Part shown: positions 14,985 to 25,656 of the stretch, one piece after another | Layout of the letters: every line of letters starts with the position of its first letter | Numbering within the stretch: position 1 is the first letter of the stretch | DNA from: Methyloversatilis thermotolerans | GTDB taxonomy: Bacteria; Pseudomonadota; Gammaproteobacteria; Burkholderiales; Rhodocyclaceae | DNA length: 64,000 nt | Assembly (NCBI RefSeq): GCF_000372885.1 | Contig: NZ_KB889967.1 | Location: 1,140,786 to 1,204,785 of the forward strand | Reading direction: 5' to 3' | Position numbers and translations under genes: made by a program | The notes under the pieces: generated by a model | Seen by the model: the letters and a program-made list of their open reading frames with translations, nothing else | Told to the model about the DNA's origin: nothing | The model's database searches: none

Positions 14985-16876
14985 GAGCAGCAACTCGACG
15001 CGATGCGGAAAGTCGCGAACGACGCCAGCCAGGCCAGACCGAACAGATAGCCGGCCATCAGCAGCGGTGCGCGCCAGCCGCCGGTTTCCCGGCGTACGGT
15101 CGCCAGCGTGGACAGGCACTGCGGCGCAAACACGAACCACGCGAGCAGCGAAAGCGCGGTGGGCAGACCCCAGCTCGCGGCGATCAGCGGCGCCAGCGCT
15201 TCAGCGGTATCGTCGCCGGTGGCCGACAGCGCGTACACGGTTCCCAGCGCGCTCACCGCAACCTCTCGTGCCGCCATGCCGGGCACCAGCGAAATCGCGA
15301 TCTGCCAGTTGAAGCCCAGCGGCTCGAACAGCGGCAGCATGAAGCTGCCCAGCATGCCGGCGAAGCTGTATTCGATGGCCGGACCGGCAGCCCCCTCGGG
15401 TGGCGCCGGAAAGGTCGCCAGGAACCACAGCAGTACGGTCAGCGCCAGAATGATGCCGCCGACGCGGCGCAGGAAGATCATCACCCTCTGCCACAGCCCG
15501 ATGGCGATGTTCCGCATGGAGGGCCAGTGATAGTCGGGCAGTTCCATCATGAGGGTCTGCGTGCGGTCGCGCGCGCCGAAGTGCTTCACCAGCCAGGCAA
15601 TCGCGATGGCCGACACGATGCCGGCGATATACAGAGCGAACAGCACCAGACCCTGCAGTTCAAGTCCTCCGGCCACTTCCCGGGCAGGAATGAAGGCACC
15701 GATGAGCAATGCATATACCGGCAAGCGCGCAGAACACGTCATCAGCGGCGCGATCATGATGGTGACCCAGCGGTCACGCGGATTCTGTATGGTGCGTGTG
15801 GCCATGATGCCCGGGATGGCACAGGCGAAACTGGACAACAACGGAATGAAGGAGCGGCCGGACAGGCCTACACCGCCCATGAGCCGGTCAAGCAGAAAGG
15901 CTGCGCGCGGCAGATACCCCGATTCCTCAAGCAGAAGAATGAAGAAGAACAGGATGACGATCTGCGGCAGGAACACCAGCACACCTCCGAGGCCGGCGAC
16001 GATGCCATCCACCAGCAGGCTGCGCAGCAGGCCTTCCGGCAGCAGGCCTCCGACGAGATCGCCGACCGCACCGGTGGCCGCCTCGATCCAGCCCATGGGC
16101 GCTTCCGCCCACGCAAACACCGCCTGGAAGATGAGGAACAACAGCGCCACCAGCACGACCGGCCCGAGCACCGGATTGAGCAGCAACTGGTCGGCGCGCA
16201 TGGTGAACGTGTGAGCCTGCAGTGCGTCCAGACCGAGTGCCGTCAGAATTTCGCGCACCCGGCGATGATCCTCCCGCGGGTCGCCCGCCGCAGCCGCCAC
16301 GGCCTGTGCCGGAATGCGCAGCGCGACATCCTTTGCGACGCCCTGTTCCAGCTCCGCCAGCAACGCCTCCGCTCCACGCGCCTTGACCGCCACCGTCGAC
16401 ACCACCGGCACGCCCAGTTCCCGCGACAGTTTTGCGGCATCGACCTCGAAGCCGCGCGCACGCGCCAGATCCGTCATGTTCAGAGCGACCACCACCGGCA
16501 GCCCCATGCGTATCAATCCCAGCACCAGACGCAGTTGCCGCGGCAGATGGGTCGCGTCCACCACGGCGATGATCATGTCCGGGCGACGCTCTCCCTGCAG
16601 GCGTCCGGACAGCACATCGCAGGTCACCTGCTCGTCCGGAGAATGCGGCACCAGGCTGTAGGTGCCCGGCAGATCGAGCACCGCGAGGCGGCGGCCCGAT
16701 CGCGTACGCAACACCCCCTCCTTGCGCTCGACCGTCACGCCCGCGTAATTCGCCACCTTCTGCCGGCTGCCGGTCAGCAGGTTGAACAGCGCGGTCTTGC
16801 CGCAATTCGGATTGCCGACCAGCGCAACCAGCGGTGGCGCGAGATGGCTCATATCGACCGGAACGGCTGTACTCAT
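14981..16876 (-). CDS. feoB: Ferrous iron transporter FeoB
   Basis: Inner-membrane Fe(II) importer with a cytosolic G domain, 631 aa from the ATG at 16874-16876. G-protein motifs: G1 GNPNCGKT (about 21-28), G3 DLPGTYS, G4 NMTD. The membrane part has the two gate regions (SGRSFIPLLSSFACAIPGIMATR and LVPGMAAREVAVSALGT). It is shorter than the about 770-aa E. coli FeoB, in line with compact betaproteobacterial versions. It starts just after feoA and overlaps the small Cys-rich gene downstream: a feoA-feoB-Cys operon behind a Fur-like box. Confidence 0.95.
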   Translation of the reverse strand: MSTAVPVDMSHLAPPLVALVGNPNCGKTALFNLLTGSRQKVANYAGVTVERKEGVLRTRSGRRLAVLDLPGTYSLVPHSPDEQVTCDVLSGRLQGERRPDMIIAVVDATHLPRQLRLVLGLIRMGLPVVVALNMTDLARARGFEVDAAKLSRELGVPVVSTVAVKARGAEALLAELEQGVAKDVALRIPAQAVAAAAGDPREDHRRVREILTALGLDALQAHTFTMRADQLLLNPVLGPVVLVALLFLIFQAVFAWAEAPMGWIEAATGAVGDLVGGLLPEGLLRSLLVDGIVAGLGGVLVFLPQIVILFFFILLLEESGYLPRAAFLLDRLMGGVGLSGRSFIPLLSSFACAIPGIMATRTIQNPRDRWVTIMIAPLMTCSARLPVYALLIGAFIPAREVAGGLELQGLVLFALYIAGIVSAIAIAWLVKHFGARDRTQTLMMELPDYHWPSMRNIAIGLWQRVMIFLRRVGGIILALTVLLWFLATFPAPPEGAAGPAIEYSFAGMLGSFMLPLFEPLGFNWQIAISLVPGMAAREVAVSALGTVYALSATGDDTAEALAPLIAASWGLPTALSLLAWFVFAPQCLSTLATVRRETGGWRAPLLMAGYLFGLAWLASFATFRIASSCCS

Positions 16877-16877
16877 G

Positions 16878-17189
16878 TCACCGCCCCTCCGCGGCCGGGC
16901 GCACCCGCACGCAGGCGGCTTCCGCCTTGCGCAGCGCGAAGGTCGACACGCCCACCCGCACGGCCAGCGGTTCACCGCCAGGCTGGCCGCGCCGCAGCAC
17001 GGCGACCGGCTCACCTTCGATGAAACCCAGCTCCCTCAGGCGGGTCGCCCACTCGGGCGCGTCGGCAATCGACGACACGGCTGAAACGATCATGGCTTGT
17101 CCGACAGGCGCTGCGTGAAGCGGGATTTCATCGGCAATGGCAGGAATGTGAGGCGTGCTGGGGGAATTCAAGCGACGAATCCATGGCAA
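16878..17189 (-). CDS. feoA: FeoA, ferrous iron transport accessory protein
   Basis: Small SH3-like cytosolic partner of FeoB. The core LRELGFIEGEPVAVLRRG and the LAVRVGVSTFALRKAEA stretch match FeoA. The start is uncertain: an ATG at 17091-17093 gives 71 aa but cuts the usual first strand (LHAAPVGQAMIVSAV), while TTG codons at 17169-17171 or 17187-17189 include it. None has a strong ribosome site, so I give the longest form. It is separated from feoB by only 1 bp. Confidence 0.8.
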   Translation of the reverse strand: MPWIRRLNSPSTPHIPAIADEIPLHAAPVGQAMIVSAVSSIADAPEWATRLRELGFIEGEPVAVLRRGQPGGEPLAVRVGVSTFALRKAEAACVRVRPAAEGR

Positions 17190-17215
17190 AAGTGAGAACG
17201 GTTATCATCTTACAG
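17190..17215 (-). promoter_or_regulatory. Fur-box-like operator of feoAB
   Basis: Read on the minus strand, the stretch contains AGATGATAACCGTTCTCACT, an AT-rich block resembling a degenerate Fur box and sharing TTCTCA with the boxes near hemP and at 5551-5570. It lies immediately before the earliest possible feoA start codon. Confidence 0.55.
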
Positions 17216-17305
17216 AAACTGTCCGCTGCAACGGCAGATCTGTGCGCCCGCCGCCCGCATCTACCGGCGCTCATCGGCGCCGGGATCGGTTCCCCCACCG
17301 CGCCA

Positions 17306-18352
17306 TCAACGCGAAGGCGGCGCCACGCCGGCACCGCTGAGCGTGACACGCTGCCAGCCGGCGGGCGATTCGCACATGCCGTACCGGAAGGGCGTGCCGT
17401 CCCGCCCCGGTGTTTCGAAACGCAGATCGCGGAAGGCCGCGCATCGTGCGCCCGCGATATGAACCACCGATTCCAGCACCGGAAACTGCGCGAACCAGCG
17501 GAACACGGCCAGGTCTGGCGCATGCCAGGCGCGGCGAGCGAAAACCGCGTCGTCAGCGTCGCCGAAGCGCGCACGCACCATCCATTGCGCGTGCGTAACC
17601 GGGCGGTAGTGGCTGGACAGACGCGCGAGGAAACCGTCTTCGGGTGACGCCAGCGCCACCGCCTGTCGCCGCGTATTGATGTGGGCCACATGAAAGCGTT
17701 CGCCATCATCGATGACCGCGGTCCAGTTGAAGGGCGATGCCGGGCGTGGAATCGCATCGATTGATCGTGCCTCGATGCCCGCATCACGCGCATGCTGTCG
17801 CGCCGCATCCAGTGCCTCGGCCTTGCCGAGCGCACCCACGCCAACCCAGGCGACCATGGCCAGCAGCGCTGCCAGCGACGGCAGCCGACTGCGCGGCATC
17901 AGGGCGCTCACGACCAGACCCGCCAGCAGCAAGCCGGTCAGCGGCAGATCGATGATGAAAGTGGTGCCCCACCCGAAGCGGCGATCCGACAACGGCGCCA
18001 GAATCATGGTGCCGAACTGGGTGATCAGGTCGCCCAGGATGTGGATGGCGATGCCGCCACAGGCCACGCCATAGAACGCGCGCCAGCCCGCCTGTCGCGC
18101 GCGCAGCAGTCGAGGCATCAGGGCGGCGAGCAGCAGTGCCCACAAGGGCAGCAGGAGCACGGAATGCGTCACACCGCGATGGCCTTGCAGATAAGCCAGA
18201 TCCGACACATAGCCGAGCACGAAATCGCTGTCCGGAAAGGCGGCGCTCAGGCCTCCGGCCAGCACCGCCTGCCACACGCGCGGCTGCGCAGCGGTATCCG
18301 GAGCGCGCGTCATCAGACGACCCAGCAGCGCCCCAGACAGCGCGTGAGTCAA
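17306..18352 (-). CDS. YdjM-like inner-membrane metal-dependent hydrolase family
   Basis: A 348-aa protein of the 'LexA-binding, inner membrane-associated putative hydrolase' family (YdjM-like). The N-terminal half has about four membrane segments and the conserved His/Asp motifs MTHALSGALLGRL, FPDSDFVLGY, HRGVTHSVLLLPL and HILGDLITQFGT, which probably bind a metal. The C-terminal half is a soluble domain of about 150 aa. The reaction is unknown. It is divergent from the large FAD/Fe-S oxidoreductase at 18474 with about 120 bp between them. Confidence 0.8.
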   Translation of the reverse strand: MTHALSGALLGRLMTRAPDTAAQPRVWQAVLAGGLSAAFPDSDFVLGYVSDLAYLQGHRGVTHSVLLLPLWALLLAALMPRLLRARQAGWRAFYGVACGGIAIHILGDLITQFGTMILAPLSDRRFGWGTTFIIDLPLTGLLLAGLVVSALMPRSRLPSLAALLAMVAWVGVGALGKAEALDAARQHARDAGIEARSIDAIPRPASPFNWTAVIDDGERFHVAHINTRRQAVALASPEDGFLARLSSHYRPVTHAQWMVRARFGDADDAVFARRAWHAPDLAVFRWFAQFPVLESVVHIAGARCAAFRDLRFETPGRDGTPFRYGMCESPAGWQRVTLSGAGVAPPSR

Positions 18353-18473
18353 GGTATCCAGATAAAGTCCTCGTGGTTCATGTGGTCACTCGCGGCGCAC
18401 AACGCAACGATTCTGGCGCAGTGCACAAGAAAAGCGGCGTATACTGCCGCCTCGCTTGTTTGATGGCTTGTTG

Positions 18474-21400
18474 ATGGAATCCGCTACCGCGCTCATCGAT
18501 GTACAAGCTTCGCGCGACCCTACCCGACTGCGCGAAATCCCTTACAACTACACCTCGCTGTCGGACCGCGAAATCGTCATCCGGTTGCTCGGCGAGTCGA
18601 TGTGGGACACCTTGTGCCGGCTGCGCGACGAGCGCATGACCGGTCGTTCCGCTCGCATGCTGTACGAGGTGCTCGGCGACATCTGGGTGGTCAGGCGCAA
18701 TCCCTATCTCGAGGATGACCTGCTCGACAACCCGCCACGCCAGAGAGCGCTGGTCGACGCACTGCACCATCGTCTGAACGAGATCGACCGCCGGCGACGT
18801 CCGGCCGACGGCGCAGCCGGTGCCCGCGAACGCGAACAGGCGGTCGAAGCGCTGCTGACCGCCACGCGTGCCGCAGTCGACGACTTCGCGGCCTCCTTCG
18901 ATGCCACCCGCCAGTTGCGCCGGCGCATCGTGCGTGTGCTCGGGCGCCACACACGGGCGCACAACATCGCCTTCGACGGCCTCGCACGCGTCGCCCACGT
19001 GACCGATGCCACCGACTGGCGCGTCGAATATCCGGCGGTGGTGCTGTATCCGGACAGCGAAGACGAGGTCGGTCCACTGGTGCGCGGTTGCATCGAGCTG
19101 GGACTGACCATCGTTCCGCGCGGCGGTGGCACCGGCTATACCGGTTCCGCCGTGCCGCTGTCCGCGCATTCAGCGGTGATCAACACCGAAAAGCTGATCG
19201 ACCTCGGTCCGGTGGAACCCGTGGTGCTGCCCGGTCTGGCCGAGCCGTACGCCACGATACGCACCGGCGCCGGCGTGGTAACCCGGCGAGTGATGGACGC
19301 GGCGGAGGCCGCCGGCCTGGTGTTCGCCTGCGATCCGACGTCGGCTGACGCTTCCTGTGTCGGCGGCAATATCGCCACCAATGCCGGCGGCAAGAAGGCG
19401 GTGCTATGGGGCACGGCGCTGGACAATCTGGCGAGCTGGCGCATGGTGGATGCCGATGGCTGGCCGATGGAAATCACGCGCCTGGACCACAATCTGGGCA
19501 AGATCCACGACGCGGAGCGGGTACGTTTTTCAATTCAGCGCTTCGAACCGGACGGGCGCACGCCGCGTGGCGAGTGCGAGTACCTGGAGGTGCCGGGTTC
19601 GAGCTTCCGCAAGGTGGGCCTGGGCAAGGACGTGACCGACAAGTTCCTGGCCGGTCTGCCGGGCGTGCAGAAGGAAGGATGCGACGGCCTGATCACCTCG
19701 GCGCGCTGGATACTGCACCGCATGCCGCCGGTCACGCGCACCGTCTGCCTTGAATTCTTCGGACAGGTACGTGAAGCGGTGCCCGCCATCGTCGAGATCA
19801 AGGACTATCTGGACGGTCTGCCCAAGAATGGCGACGCACGCGTCATGCTGGCCGGCCTGGAACATCTGGACGAGCGCTATGTGCGCGCGGTCGGCTATGC
19901 CACCAAGGCACGGCGGCACGGCCGTCCCAAGATGGTGCTGATCGGTGACATCGTCGGCGACGACGCCGCCGCGGTCATGCTCGCCGCGTCGGAGGTGGTG
20001 CGCCTGTGCAACCAGCGCGGCGCCGAAGGCTTCATCGCGGTATCCGCCGACACGCGCAAGACCTTCTGGCTGGACCGCGCGCGGACCGCTGCCATCGCGC
20101 GCCACACCAACGCGTTCAAGATCAACGAGGACGTGGTGATCCCGCTGCCGCGCATGGGCGACTACTGCGATGGCATCGAGCGCATCAACATCGAGCTGTC
20201 CATCGCCAGCAAGCTGCGCCTGTGCGATGCGCTGATCGCTTTCCTGCAGGGTGATCTGCCCTTGCACGAAGGCGATGCGAATGTCGACAGCGAACAGTTG
20301 ATCGGCGACCGTCGCACCCAGGCGCTGCAGCAGATCGCCGCCGTGCGCGGCCGCTGGAAGTGGCTGCGGGACAATCTGGACATGCCGCTCGCGCGCGCCG
20401 AACCGCTCATGATGTCGATAGGCGTGGAACTCGGCGTACTGGCCAATCGCGCGCCGCACCCCACGGTGTTCCACCGGCTGCAGGACTATTCGGTACGCGT
20501 GTCGTGGAAGCGCGAACTGAAGCCGCTGCTCGACGAAATCTTCGATGGCGCGACCTACCGGCCCATCCTCGGGCGCATCGAAACGATACGCCGCGAGGTG
20601 CTGCGCGGTCGCGTATTCGTCGCGCTGCACATGCATGCCGGCGACGGCAACGTGCACACCAACATTCCGGTGAACTCGGACGACTACGGCATGCTGCAGG
20701 AAGCCAATGCGGCGGTGGCGCGCATCATGGCACTCGCGCGTTCACTCGGTGGCGTCATTTCCGGCGAGCACGGCATCGGCATCACCAAGCTGGAATTCCT
20801 GACGCCGGACGAACTGGCGCCCTTCGTCGAATACAAGCGGCGCATCGACCCGCACGGCCATTTCAATGCCGGCAAGCTGCTGCCGGGTGGCGATCTGGCG
20901 CGTGCCTACACGCCTTCGTTCTCGCTGCTCGGCACCGAATCGCTCATCATGGAAATGAGCGACATCGGCGGCATCGCCGCATCGATCAAGGATTGCCTGC
21001 GCTGCGGCAAGTGCAAGCCGGTATGTTCGACCCATGTGCCACGCGCCAATCTCCTGTATTCGCCGCGCAACAAGATCCTCGCCACCTCGCTGCTGATCGA
21101 GGCCTTCCTGTACGAGGAACAGACCCGGCGCGGGGTGTCGCTGCGCCACTTCGACGAATTCGGTGACGTGGCCGACCACTGCACCGTATGCCACCGCTGC
21201 GAGAAACCCTGTCCGGTGGACATCGACTTCGGTGACGTATCGATCGCCATGCGCAACGCGCTGCGTCGCCAGGGCAAGCGCACGTTCAACCCGGGCACCG
21301 CCGCATCGATGGCCTTCCTGAACGCCACCGATCCGGCCACCATCAAGGCGCTGCGCGTGGCGATGATGGGCGCAGGCTACACCGCGCAACGCCTGGCGTA

Positions 21401-22412
21401 CCGCGTCGGCAAGGCGCTCGGTGTGGTCGGCCGTCAGACGCAGGCGCCTCCACCGACGCTGGGCAAGCCATCGGTCAAGGCTCAGGTGATCCATTTCATC
21501 AACAAACCGATGCCCGGCAAGCTGCCGAAACGCACTTCGCGCGCGCTGCTGGACATCGAGGACGCAGCCATCGTGCCAGTCATCCGGGACCCGAAACGCG
21601 CGTCCGAGGACCAGGAAGCGGTGTTCTACTTCCCCGGCTGTGGCTCGGAGCGCCTGTTCTCTCAGGTGGGACTGGCCACCCAGGCCATGCTTTATCACGT
21701 CGGCGCCCAGACCGTGCTGCCGCCCGGCTATCTGTGCTGCGGCTACCCGCAGACCGCCGGCGGCGACGCCGAGAAAGGGCAGCAGATCAGCACCGCCAAT
21801 CGCGTGCTGTTCCACCGCGTCGCCAATACGCTGAACTATCTCGACATCAGGACCGTGATCGTGTCCTGCGGCACCTGCATGGACCAACTGCAGCAGTACG
21901 AATTCGAACGCATCTTCCCGGGTTGCCGGCTGCTCGACATCCACGAATACCTGATGGAAAAGGGTGTCAGACTCGAGGGCGTGAATGGCGTGCGCTACAT
22001 GTACCACGACCCCTGCCACACGCCGATGAAGACACATGCGCCGATCAAGGTGGTGAACCAGTTGCTCTCCACCGCGGATGGCACGCAGGTGACCTTGAAC
22101 GATCGCTGCTGCGGCGAAAGCGGCACGCTGGCCGTGAGCCGGCCGGACATTTCCACCCAGGTACGCTTCCGCAAGGAAGAGGAAATGCGCAAGGGGGCCG
22201 ATGCGCTGCGCGCCGACGGCTTCGCCGGTGACGTGAAGATACTCACCTCCTGTCCCTCATGTCTTCAGGGGCTGTCGCGCTACGACGAGGACAGCGCGAC
22301 GCAGGCCGACTACATCGTGGTCGAGATGGCGCGCCACCTGCTCGGCGAGGACTGGGCCGAGCGCTATGTGAGCGAAGCGAACGCCGGCGGCATAGAACGC
22401 GTGCTGCTGTGA
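18474..22412 (+). CDS. Large FAD-binding oxidase/Fe-S oxidoreductase (GlcD-GlcF-like fusion)
   Basis: A single 1312-aa protein combining functions usually split between GlcD/Dld and GlcF/LldE. It has an N-terminal DUF3683-type domain (about 1-170), an FAD-binding PCMH domain ([16 protein letters not shown] and [15 protein letters not shown] near 185-225), a FAD-linked oxidase C-domain with [15 protein letters not shown] near 720, two [4Fe-4S] motifs ([11 protein letters not shown] near 841; [12 protein letters not shown] near 902) and two CCG domains (CCGYPQ near 1088; CCGESG near 1211). It probably oxidises a 2-hydroxyacid such as D-lactate or glycolate and passes electrons to quinone. The ATG at 18474 was chosen over an upstream TTG. 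The exact substrate is unknown. Confidence 0.88.
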   Translation: MESATALIDVQASRDPTRLREIPYNYTSLSDREIVIRLLGESMWDTLCRLRDERMTGRSARMLYEVLGDIWVVRRNPYLEDDLLDNPPRQRALVDALHHRLNEIDRRRRPADGAAGAREREQAVEALLTATRAAVDDFAASFDATRQLRRRIVRVLGRHTRAHNIAFDGLARVAHVTDATDWRVEYPAVVLYPDSEDEVGPLVRGCIELGLTIVPRGGGTGYTGSAVPLSAHSAVINTEKLIDLGPVEPVVLPGLAEPYATIRTGAGVVTRRVMDAAEAAGLVFACDPTSADASCVGGNIATNAGGKKAVLWGTALDNLASWRMVDADGWPMEITRLDHNLGKIHDAERVRFSIQRFEPDGRTPRGECEYLEVPGSSFRKVGLGKDVTDKFLAGLPGVQKEGCDGLITSARWILHRMPPVTRTVCLEFFGQVREAVPAIVEIKDYLDGLPKNGDARVMLAGLEHLDERYVRAVGYATKARRHGRPKMVLIGDIVGDDAAAVMLAASEVVRLCNQRGAEGFIAVSADTRKTFWLDRARTAAIARHTNAFKINEDVVIPLPRMGDYCDGIERINIELSIASKLRLCDALIAFLQGDLPLHEGDANVDSEQLIGDRRTQALQQIAAVRGRWKWLRDNLDMPLARAEPLMMSIGVELGVLANRAPHPTVFHRLQDYSVRVSWKRELKPLLDEIFDGATYRPILGRIETIRREVLRGRVFVALHMHAGDGNVHTNIPVNSDDYGMLQEANAAVARIMALARSLGGVISGEHGIGITKLEFLTPDELAPFVEYKRRIDPHGHFNAGKLLPGGDLARAYTPSFSLLGTESLIMEMSDIGGIAASIKDCLRCGKCKPVCSTHVPRANLLYSPRNKILATSLLIEAFLYEEQTRRGVSLRHFDEFGDVADHCTVCHRCEKPCPVDIDFGDVSIAMRNALRRQGKRTFNPGTAASMAFLNATDPATIKALRVAMMGAGYTAQRLAYRVGKALGVVGRQTQAPPPTLGKPSVKAQVIHFINKPMPGKLPKRTSRALLDIEDAAIVPVIRDPKRASEDQEAVFYFPGCGSERLFSQVGLATQAMLYHVGAQTVLPPGYLCCGYPQTAGGDAEKGQQISTANRVLFHRVANTLNYLDIRTVIVSCGTCMDQLQQYEFERIFPGCRLLDIHEYLMEKGVRLEGVNGVRYMYHDPCHTPMKTHAPIKVVNQLLSTADGTQVTLNDRCCGESGTLAVSRPDISTQVRFRKEEEMRKGADALRADGFAGDVKILTSCPSCLQGLSRYDEDSATQADYIVVEMARHLLGEDWAERYVSEANAGGIERVLL

Positions 22413-22421
22413 GCGGCGCGC

Positions 22422-22973
22422 TCAGCGGCGTTGCGCCGCGGCCGCGCCCTCGCGCAACTGCTGCATGAAATCGTCCAGCACGCGGTACTCGGCCGCCGCA
22501 CCCGGTGCGACTTCCAGCCTCATGGCGCCCTTGCCGGCGGCGCTCTGGTCACGTGCACACGCCATGGTGGCCAGCATGCTGCCGAAGCGTTCGCTCCGGC
22601 CCTCCTGCTGCAGATAGCGGTTCTGCGCGCGATAGGCCTCGCGCTCGGACTGCAGCGTGGTTTCGCAGTCGGTCTGGTAGGCCGCCCCCTTCTGCCGCGC
22701 TTCGAGCACGTGCACGAATTCGTGCACGAGGAAGGAGTTGTCGGTCGCGTCATCCAGATCCAGGTCGTCGCGGATCAGGATCTGCTGCCTGTCCTGGTCG
22801 TAGAAGGCGACCAGCCGCTCGCACTGTGCAGGCTGGTCCGGACAGGCCTCGGCCATCAATGCCTGCTGCGGCACGATGCGCAGCAATGGCGCATCGTCCG
22901 CGGGCAACTCCGGATAGCCCGACAAGGCGGCGGCGACGCTCATCAGATAGCTCAGCAAGGCGGTATCGGGCAT
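22422..22973 (-). CDS. Putative zinc-peptidase-like protein, HEFVH motif
   Basis: A 183-aa protein without a clear signal peptide, starting MPDTALLSYLMSVAAALSG. The central NSFLVHEFVHVLEARQKG has an HExxH zinc-binding motif, followed about 25 residues later by SEREAYRAQNRY, where a Glu could be the third ligand, which is a gluzincin-like arrangement. Four Cys may form disulphides. I do not recognise a named family, and peptidase activity is an inference from the motif. It converges on the large oxidoreductase with only 9 bp between stops. Confidence 0.6.
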   Translation of the reverse strand: MPDTALLSYLMSVAAALSGYPELPADDAPLLRIVPQQALMAEACPDQPAQCERLVAFYDQDRQQILIRDDLDLDDATDNSFLVHEFVHVLEARQKGAAYQTDCETTLQSEREAYRAQNRYLQQEGRSERFGSMLATMACARDQSAAGKGAMRLEVAPGAAAEYRVLDDFMQQLREGAAAAQRR

Positions 22974-23166
22974 GGCACGGTCCAGTCATTCCGGCGGTCT
23001 TGCAGTGGATTGTCACCGCGCCCGGCAGTTCCTGGCCGCCGCTCAGTCCGCCTGCCTCTGCCGAAACTTGCGCCGGCGCCGCCGGTCGGATACCCGGCAT
23101 TCACAGCAAGCGTTCATTCAGCGCATGCGCGCCCCATCATGCTCCACTCGCCGCCAGGAGTTCTCC

Positions 23167-23607
23167 ATGAAGTCGTTCTGCCCTGCCCTGTTCGCCCTGT
23201 CTCTTCTCGTATCCAGTGCGGCGCTGGCACTGCCCGATGCTTCGCCGGCCAGCCCGCCGCACCTGGTCGGAAGCTGGAGCTGGAGCGACCCGCGGCAGTG
23301 CAGCGAAACCTACGAGTACGCCGACGATGGCAGCGGGCGGGTCGCCAGCGGCGAGGAACGTGCCGAAATGGCCTACATCTTCGATCCTGCGCCGCTCGTG
23401 AACGGCTTCCATCGGCTGGATGCGACCATCACCCGCGATAACGGCATGACCGACTGCGCAGGCGCCGCGAACGATGACACGCGTGCGCGCTACACCGTGT
23501 TCATCAAGTTCAGCCAGGATGGCGAGCAGCACATCGTCTGCATGGAACCCGATCTGGAACACTGTTTCGGCCCGCTGCAACGGCAGCGCGCAGGTCGCGG
23601 CATCTAG
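23167..23607 (+). CDS. Secreted protein of unknown function
   Basis: A 146-aa protein with a signal peptide (MKSFCPALFALSLLVSSAALA), then LVGSWSWSDPRQCSETYEY, a lipocalin-like or META-like start in which a small beta barrel typically follows 'GSW'. Four Cys in the mature part could form two disulphides. CCAGGAG lies 6 bp before the ATG. No family is recognised and the neighbours give no clue. Confidence 0.65.
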   Translation: MKSFCPALFALSLLVSSAALALPDASPASPPHLVGSWSWSDPRQCSETYEYADDGSGRVASGEERAEMAYIFDPAPLVNGFHRLDATITRDNGMTDCAGAANDDTRARYTVFIKFSQDGEQHIVCMEPDLEHCFGPLQRQRAGRGI

Positions 23608-23661
23608 GGCAGGCAGGCGGTCGCGGCAGCGCGGCCACCGCGATGCGCTGCGGTCAGGTGC

Positions 23662-24345
23662 TCAGGCCGGTCCGAGCAGATCGGCAACCCGCGGGCTTTC
23701 GTCCGGGCCGACCAGTCGGCGCGCCACTTCGCGCAGATCGGGCGTATCGACATACTCGGCGGCGCGACGGGCGACGATGTCGCGACGGACCACGCCGCCA
23801 AAGCCGATCACATGCGCGCTGGCTTCGGCCGCTTCGAGATCGGTGATGCCGTCGCCGACCATCACCAGCCGCTCGGCGCCCGCGCCGAGCAGGCGCGCAA
23901 TCACCGCCTTGCCGCCACTGCGCGCAAGCGGGCTGGCGGTATCGAAACCGGCGTAGTGCCCGTGCGCATCGAACCGCAGGTCCACCGCGTGCACATGATC
24001 GTCGGGCACCCCGAGAAAGCGGGCGATGACCAGCACCGCCTGGCGGATGCCGCCACTGACCACATGCACCTGCCAACCCAGCCGTTGCAGTGCGGCGATC
24101 GCCTCCACCGCGCCGGCGACCCGGGTATCGATGTAGAGCTGGCCGATGCCGGCCAGCGTGGAGGCGTCGGGACGTATCAGGTCGAGGCGTGCGGCATAGG
24201 CCTCCTCGAGCCTGAGCCGGCCGTCCATCGCGGCATTGGTGAGCGGCACCACCTGGTCGACCACGCCCGCCTGTTCCGCCAGAACGTCTATGCCCTCTAT
24301 CGTCGACAGCGTGCTGTCGCAGTCGAACAGCACGACCCGCTTCAT
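23662..24345 (-). CDS. serB: Phosphoserine phosphatase SerB-like (HAD)
   Basis: A 227-aa HAD phosphatase, last step of serine synthesis. Motif I FDCDSTLSTIEG has the DxDST seen in SerB, motif II is HVVSGG and motif III is VMVGDGITDLEAA. Its ATG overlaps the serC stop (ATGA), so the two are coupled. It is shorter than E. coli SerB (322 aa) because it lacks the regulatory N-terminus. Serine and glycine metabolism also links to C1 metabolism in methylotrophs. Confidence 0.88.
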   Translation of the reverse strand: MKRVVLFDCDSTLSTIEGIDVLAEQAGVVDQVVPLTNAAMDGRLRLEEAYAARLDLIRPDASTLAGIGQLYIDTRVAGAVEAIAALQRLGWQVHVVSGGIRQAVLVIARFLGVPDDHVHAVDLRFDAHGHYAGFDTASPLARSGGKAVIARLLGAGAERLVMVGDGITDLEAAEASAHVIGFGGVVRRDIVARRAAEYVDTPDLREVARRLVGPDESPRVADLLGPA

Positions 24346-25508
24346 GCGTCGGCCCCGGCCTTCACGGTGGCGTAGCCCCAGTCCAGCCAGGGCGTGAGCG
24401 CCACCACGTCCTCGGTATTGACGGTCGCGCCACACCAGATGCGCAGCCCCGGTGGCGCATCGCGATAGGCCGAAATGTCGAACGCCGCGTTCTCGCGTTC
24501 GAGCAGCGCACACAGTCGCTGCACGATGGCCCAGCGCGCCTCCAGCGACTGCGACTCGAACCACGGATCGGTGATCCTCAGACACACCGAGGTATGCGAG
24601 CGGGTGTCGGCGCGATCGGCCAGAAAGTCCACCCAGCCGGTGCGCGCCACCCAGCTTTCCAGCGCGGCAAAACTGGCCTTGCTGCGCGCGATCAGCGCGG
24701 GCAGCCCGCCAATGGATTCGGCCCAGCGCAGCACGTCGATCTGGTCCTCGACGCAGATCATCGACGGCGTGTTGATGGTGTTGCCTTCGAACAGATCCTC
24801 GGTGAGTCGCCCCTTGTTCATGAGCCGGAACAGCTTGGGCACCGGCCACGGCGGCGTATGCCGGTACAGGCGCTCGACCGCGCGCGGGCTCAGCACGATC
24901 ATGCCGTGCGCCGCCTCGCCGCCCATCACCTTCTGCCATGACCAGGTGGTCACATCCAGCTTGTGCCAGGGCAGGTCCATCGCGAAAGCGGCCGAGGTCG
25001 CATCGCAGATCGACAGGCCTGCGCGGTCGTCGGCGATCCAGTCGCCGTCCGGCACGCGCACACCGCCCGATGTGCCGTTCCAGGTGAACACCACGTCGCG
25101 CGTCCAGTCCACCGCCGACAGATCGGGCAGGCTGCCGTAGGGCGCGACCACCAGTCGGGCATTCGCGAGCTTGAGTACCGGGCCCACATCGGTCACCCAG
25201 TTCGCGCCGAAAGCCTCCCATGCCAGACAATCCACCTCGCGCTCGCCCAGCAGGGTCCACAGCGCCATCTCGACCGCGCCGGTATCCGAGCCAGGCACGA
25301 TGGCGATGCGGTAATCCGCGGGCACACCGAGCAATTGACGGCTGCGGTCTATCACTTCCTTCAGCTTCGCCAGCCCCTCCTTCGCGCGGTGCGAACGGCC
25401 GAGGAAGGCGTCCTGCAGCACATCCAGCGTCCAGCCCGGACGCTTGACGCAGGGACCGGAGGAAAAATACGGACGGGCCGGACGTATTTCGGGCTTGGCG
25501 ACAGTCAT
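24342..25508 (-). CDS. serC: Phosphoserine aminotransferase
   Basis: PLP enzyme converting 3-phosphohydroxypyruvate and glutamate to phosphoserine. It has 388 aa from the ATG at 25506-25508; the frame is open 51 bp further. The start, ARPYFSSGPCVKRPGW, and TWSWQKVMGGEAAHG with the PLP lysine mark the shorter alpha-proteobacterial/archaeal-type SerC rather than the E. coli type. It forms an operon with serB, next to the fhc genes but not obviously co-transcribed with them (148-bp gap). Confidence 0.9.
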   Translation of the reverse strand: MTVAKPEIRPARPYFSSGPCVKRPGWTLDVLQDAFLGRSHRAKEGLAKLKEVIDRSRQLLGVPADYRIAIVPGSDTGAVEMALWTLLGEREVDCLAWEAFGANWVTDVGPVLKLANARLVVAPYGSLPDLSAVDWTRDVVFTWNGTSGGVRVPDGDWIADDRAGLSICDATSAAFAMDLPWHKLDVTTWSWQKVMGGEAAHGMIVLSPRAVERLYRHTPPWPVPKLFRLMNKGRLTEDLFEGNTINTPSMICVEDQIDVLRWAESIGGLPALIARSKASFAALESWVARTGWVDFLADRADTRSHTSVCLRITDPWFESQSLEARWAIVQRLCALLERENAAFDISAYRDAPPGLRIWCGATVNTEDVVALTPWLDWGYATVKAGADA

Positions 25509-25656
25509 GGCAAGTGCGGGGAAATCGGGAAAAAGCGGATGAGTATAGCGGCGCGCCACGCGCGAGCGCGCGTGGCGGCGTCCGTCACGAATGTTTTGTG
25601 CCGGTGCGGCCGGATGACAGTCCGGCCGTCGGCAACCGGTGGCCGCGACGGTCCGA

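Noticed and set aside
18456..18474. Upstream TTG start for the large FAD/Fe-S protein
   Set aside because: The ATG at 18474 is only six codons downstream; the extra residues add nothing recognisable.
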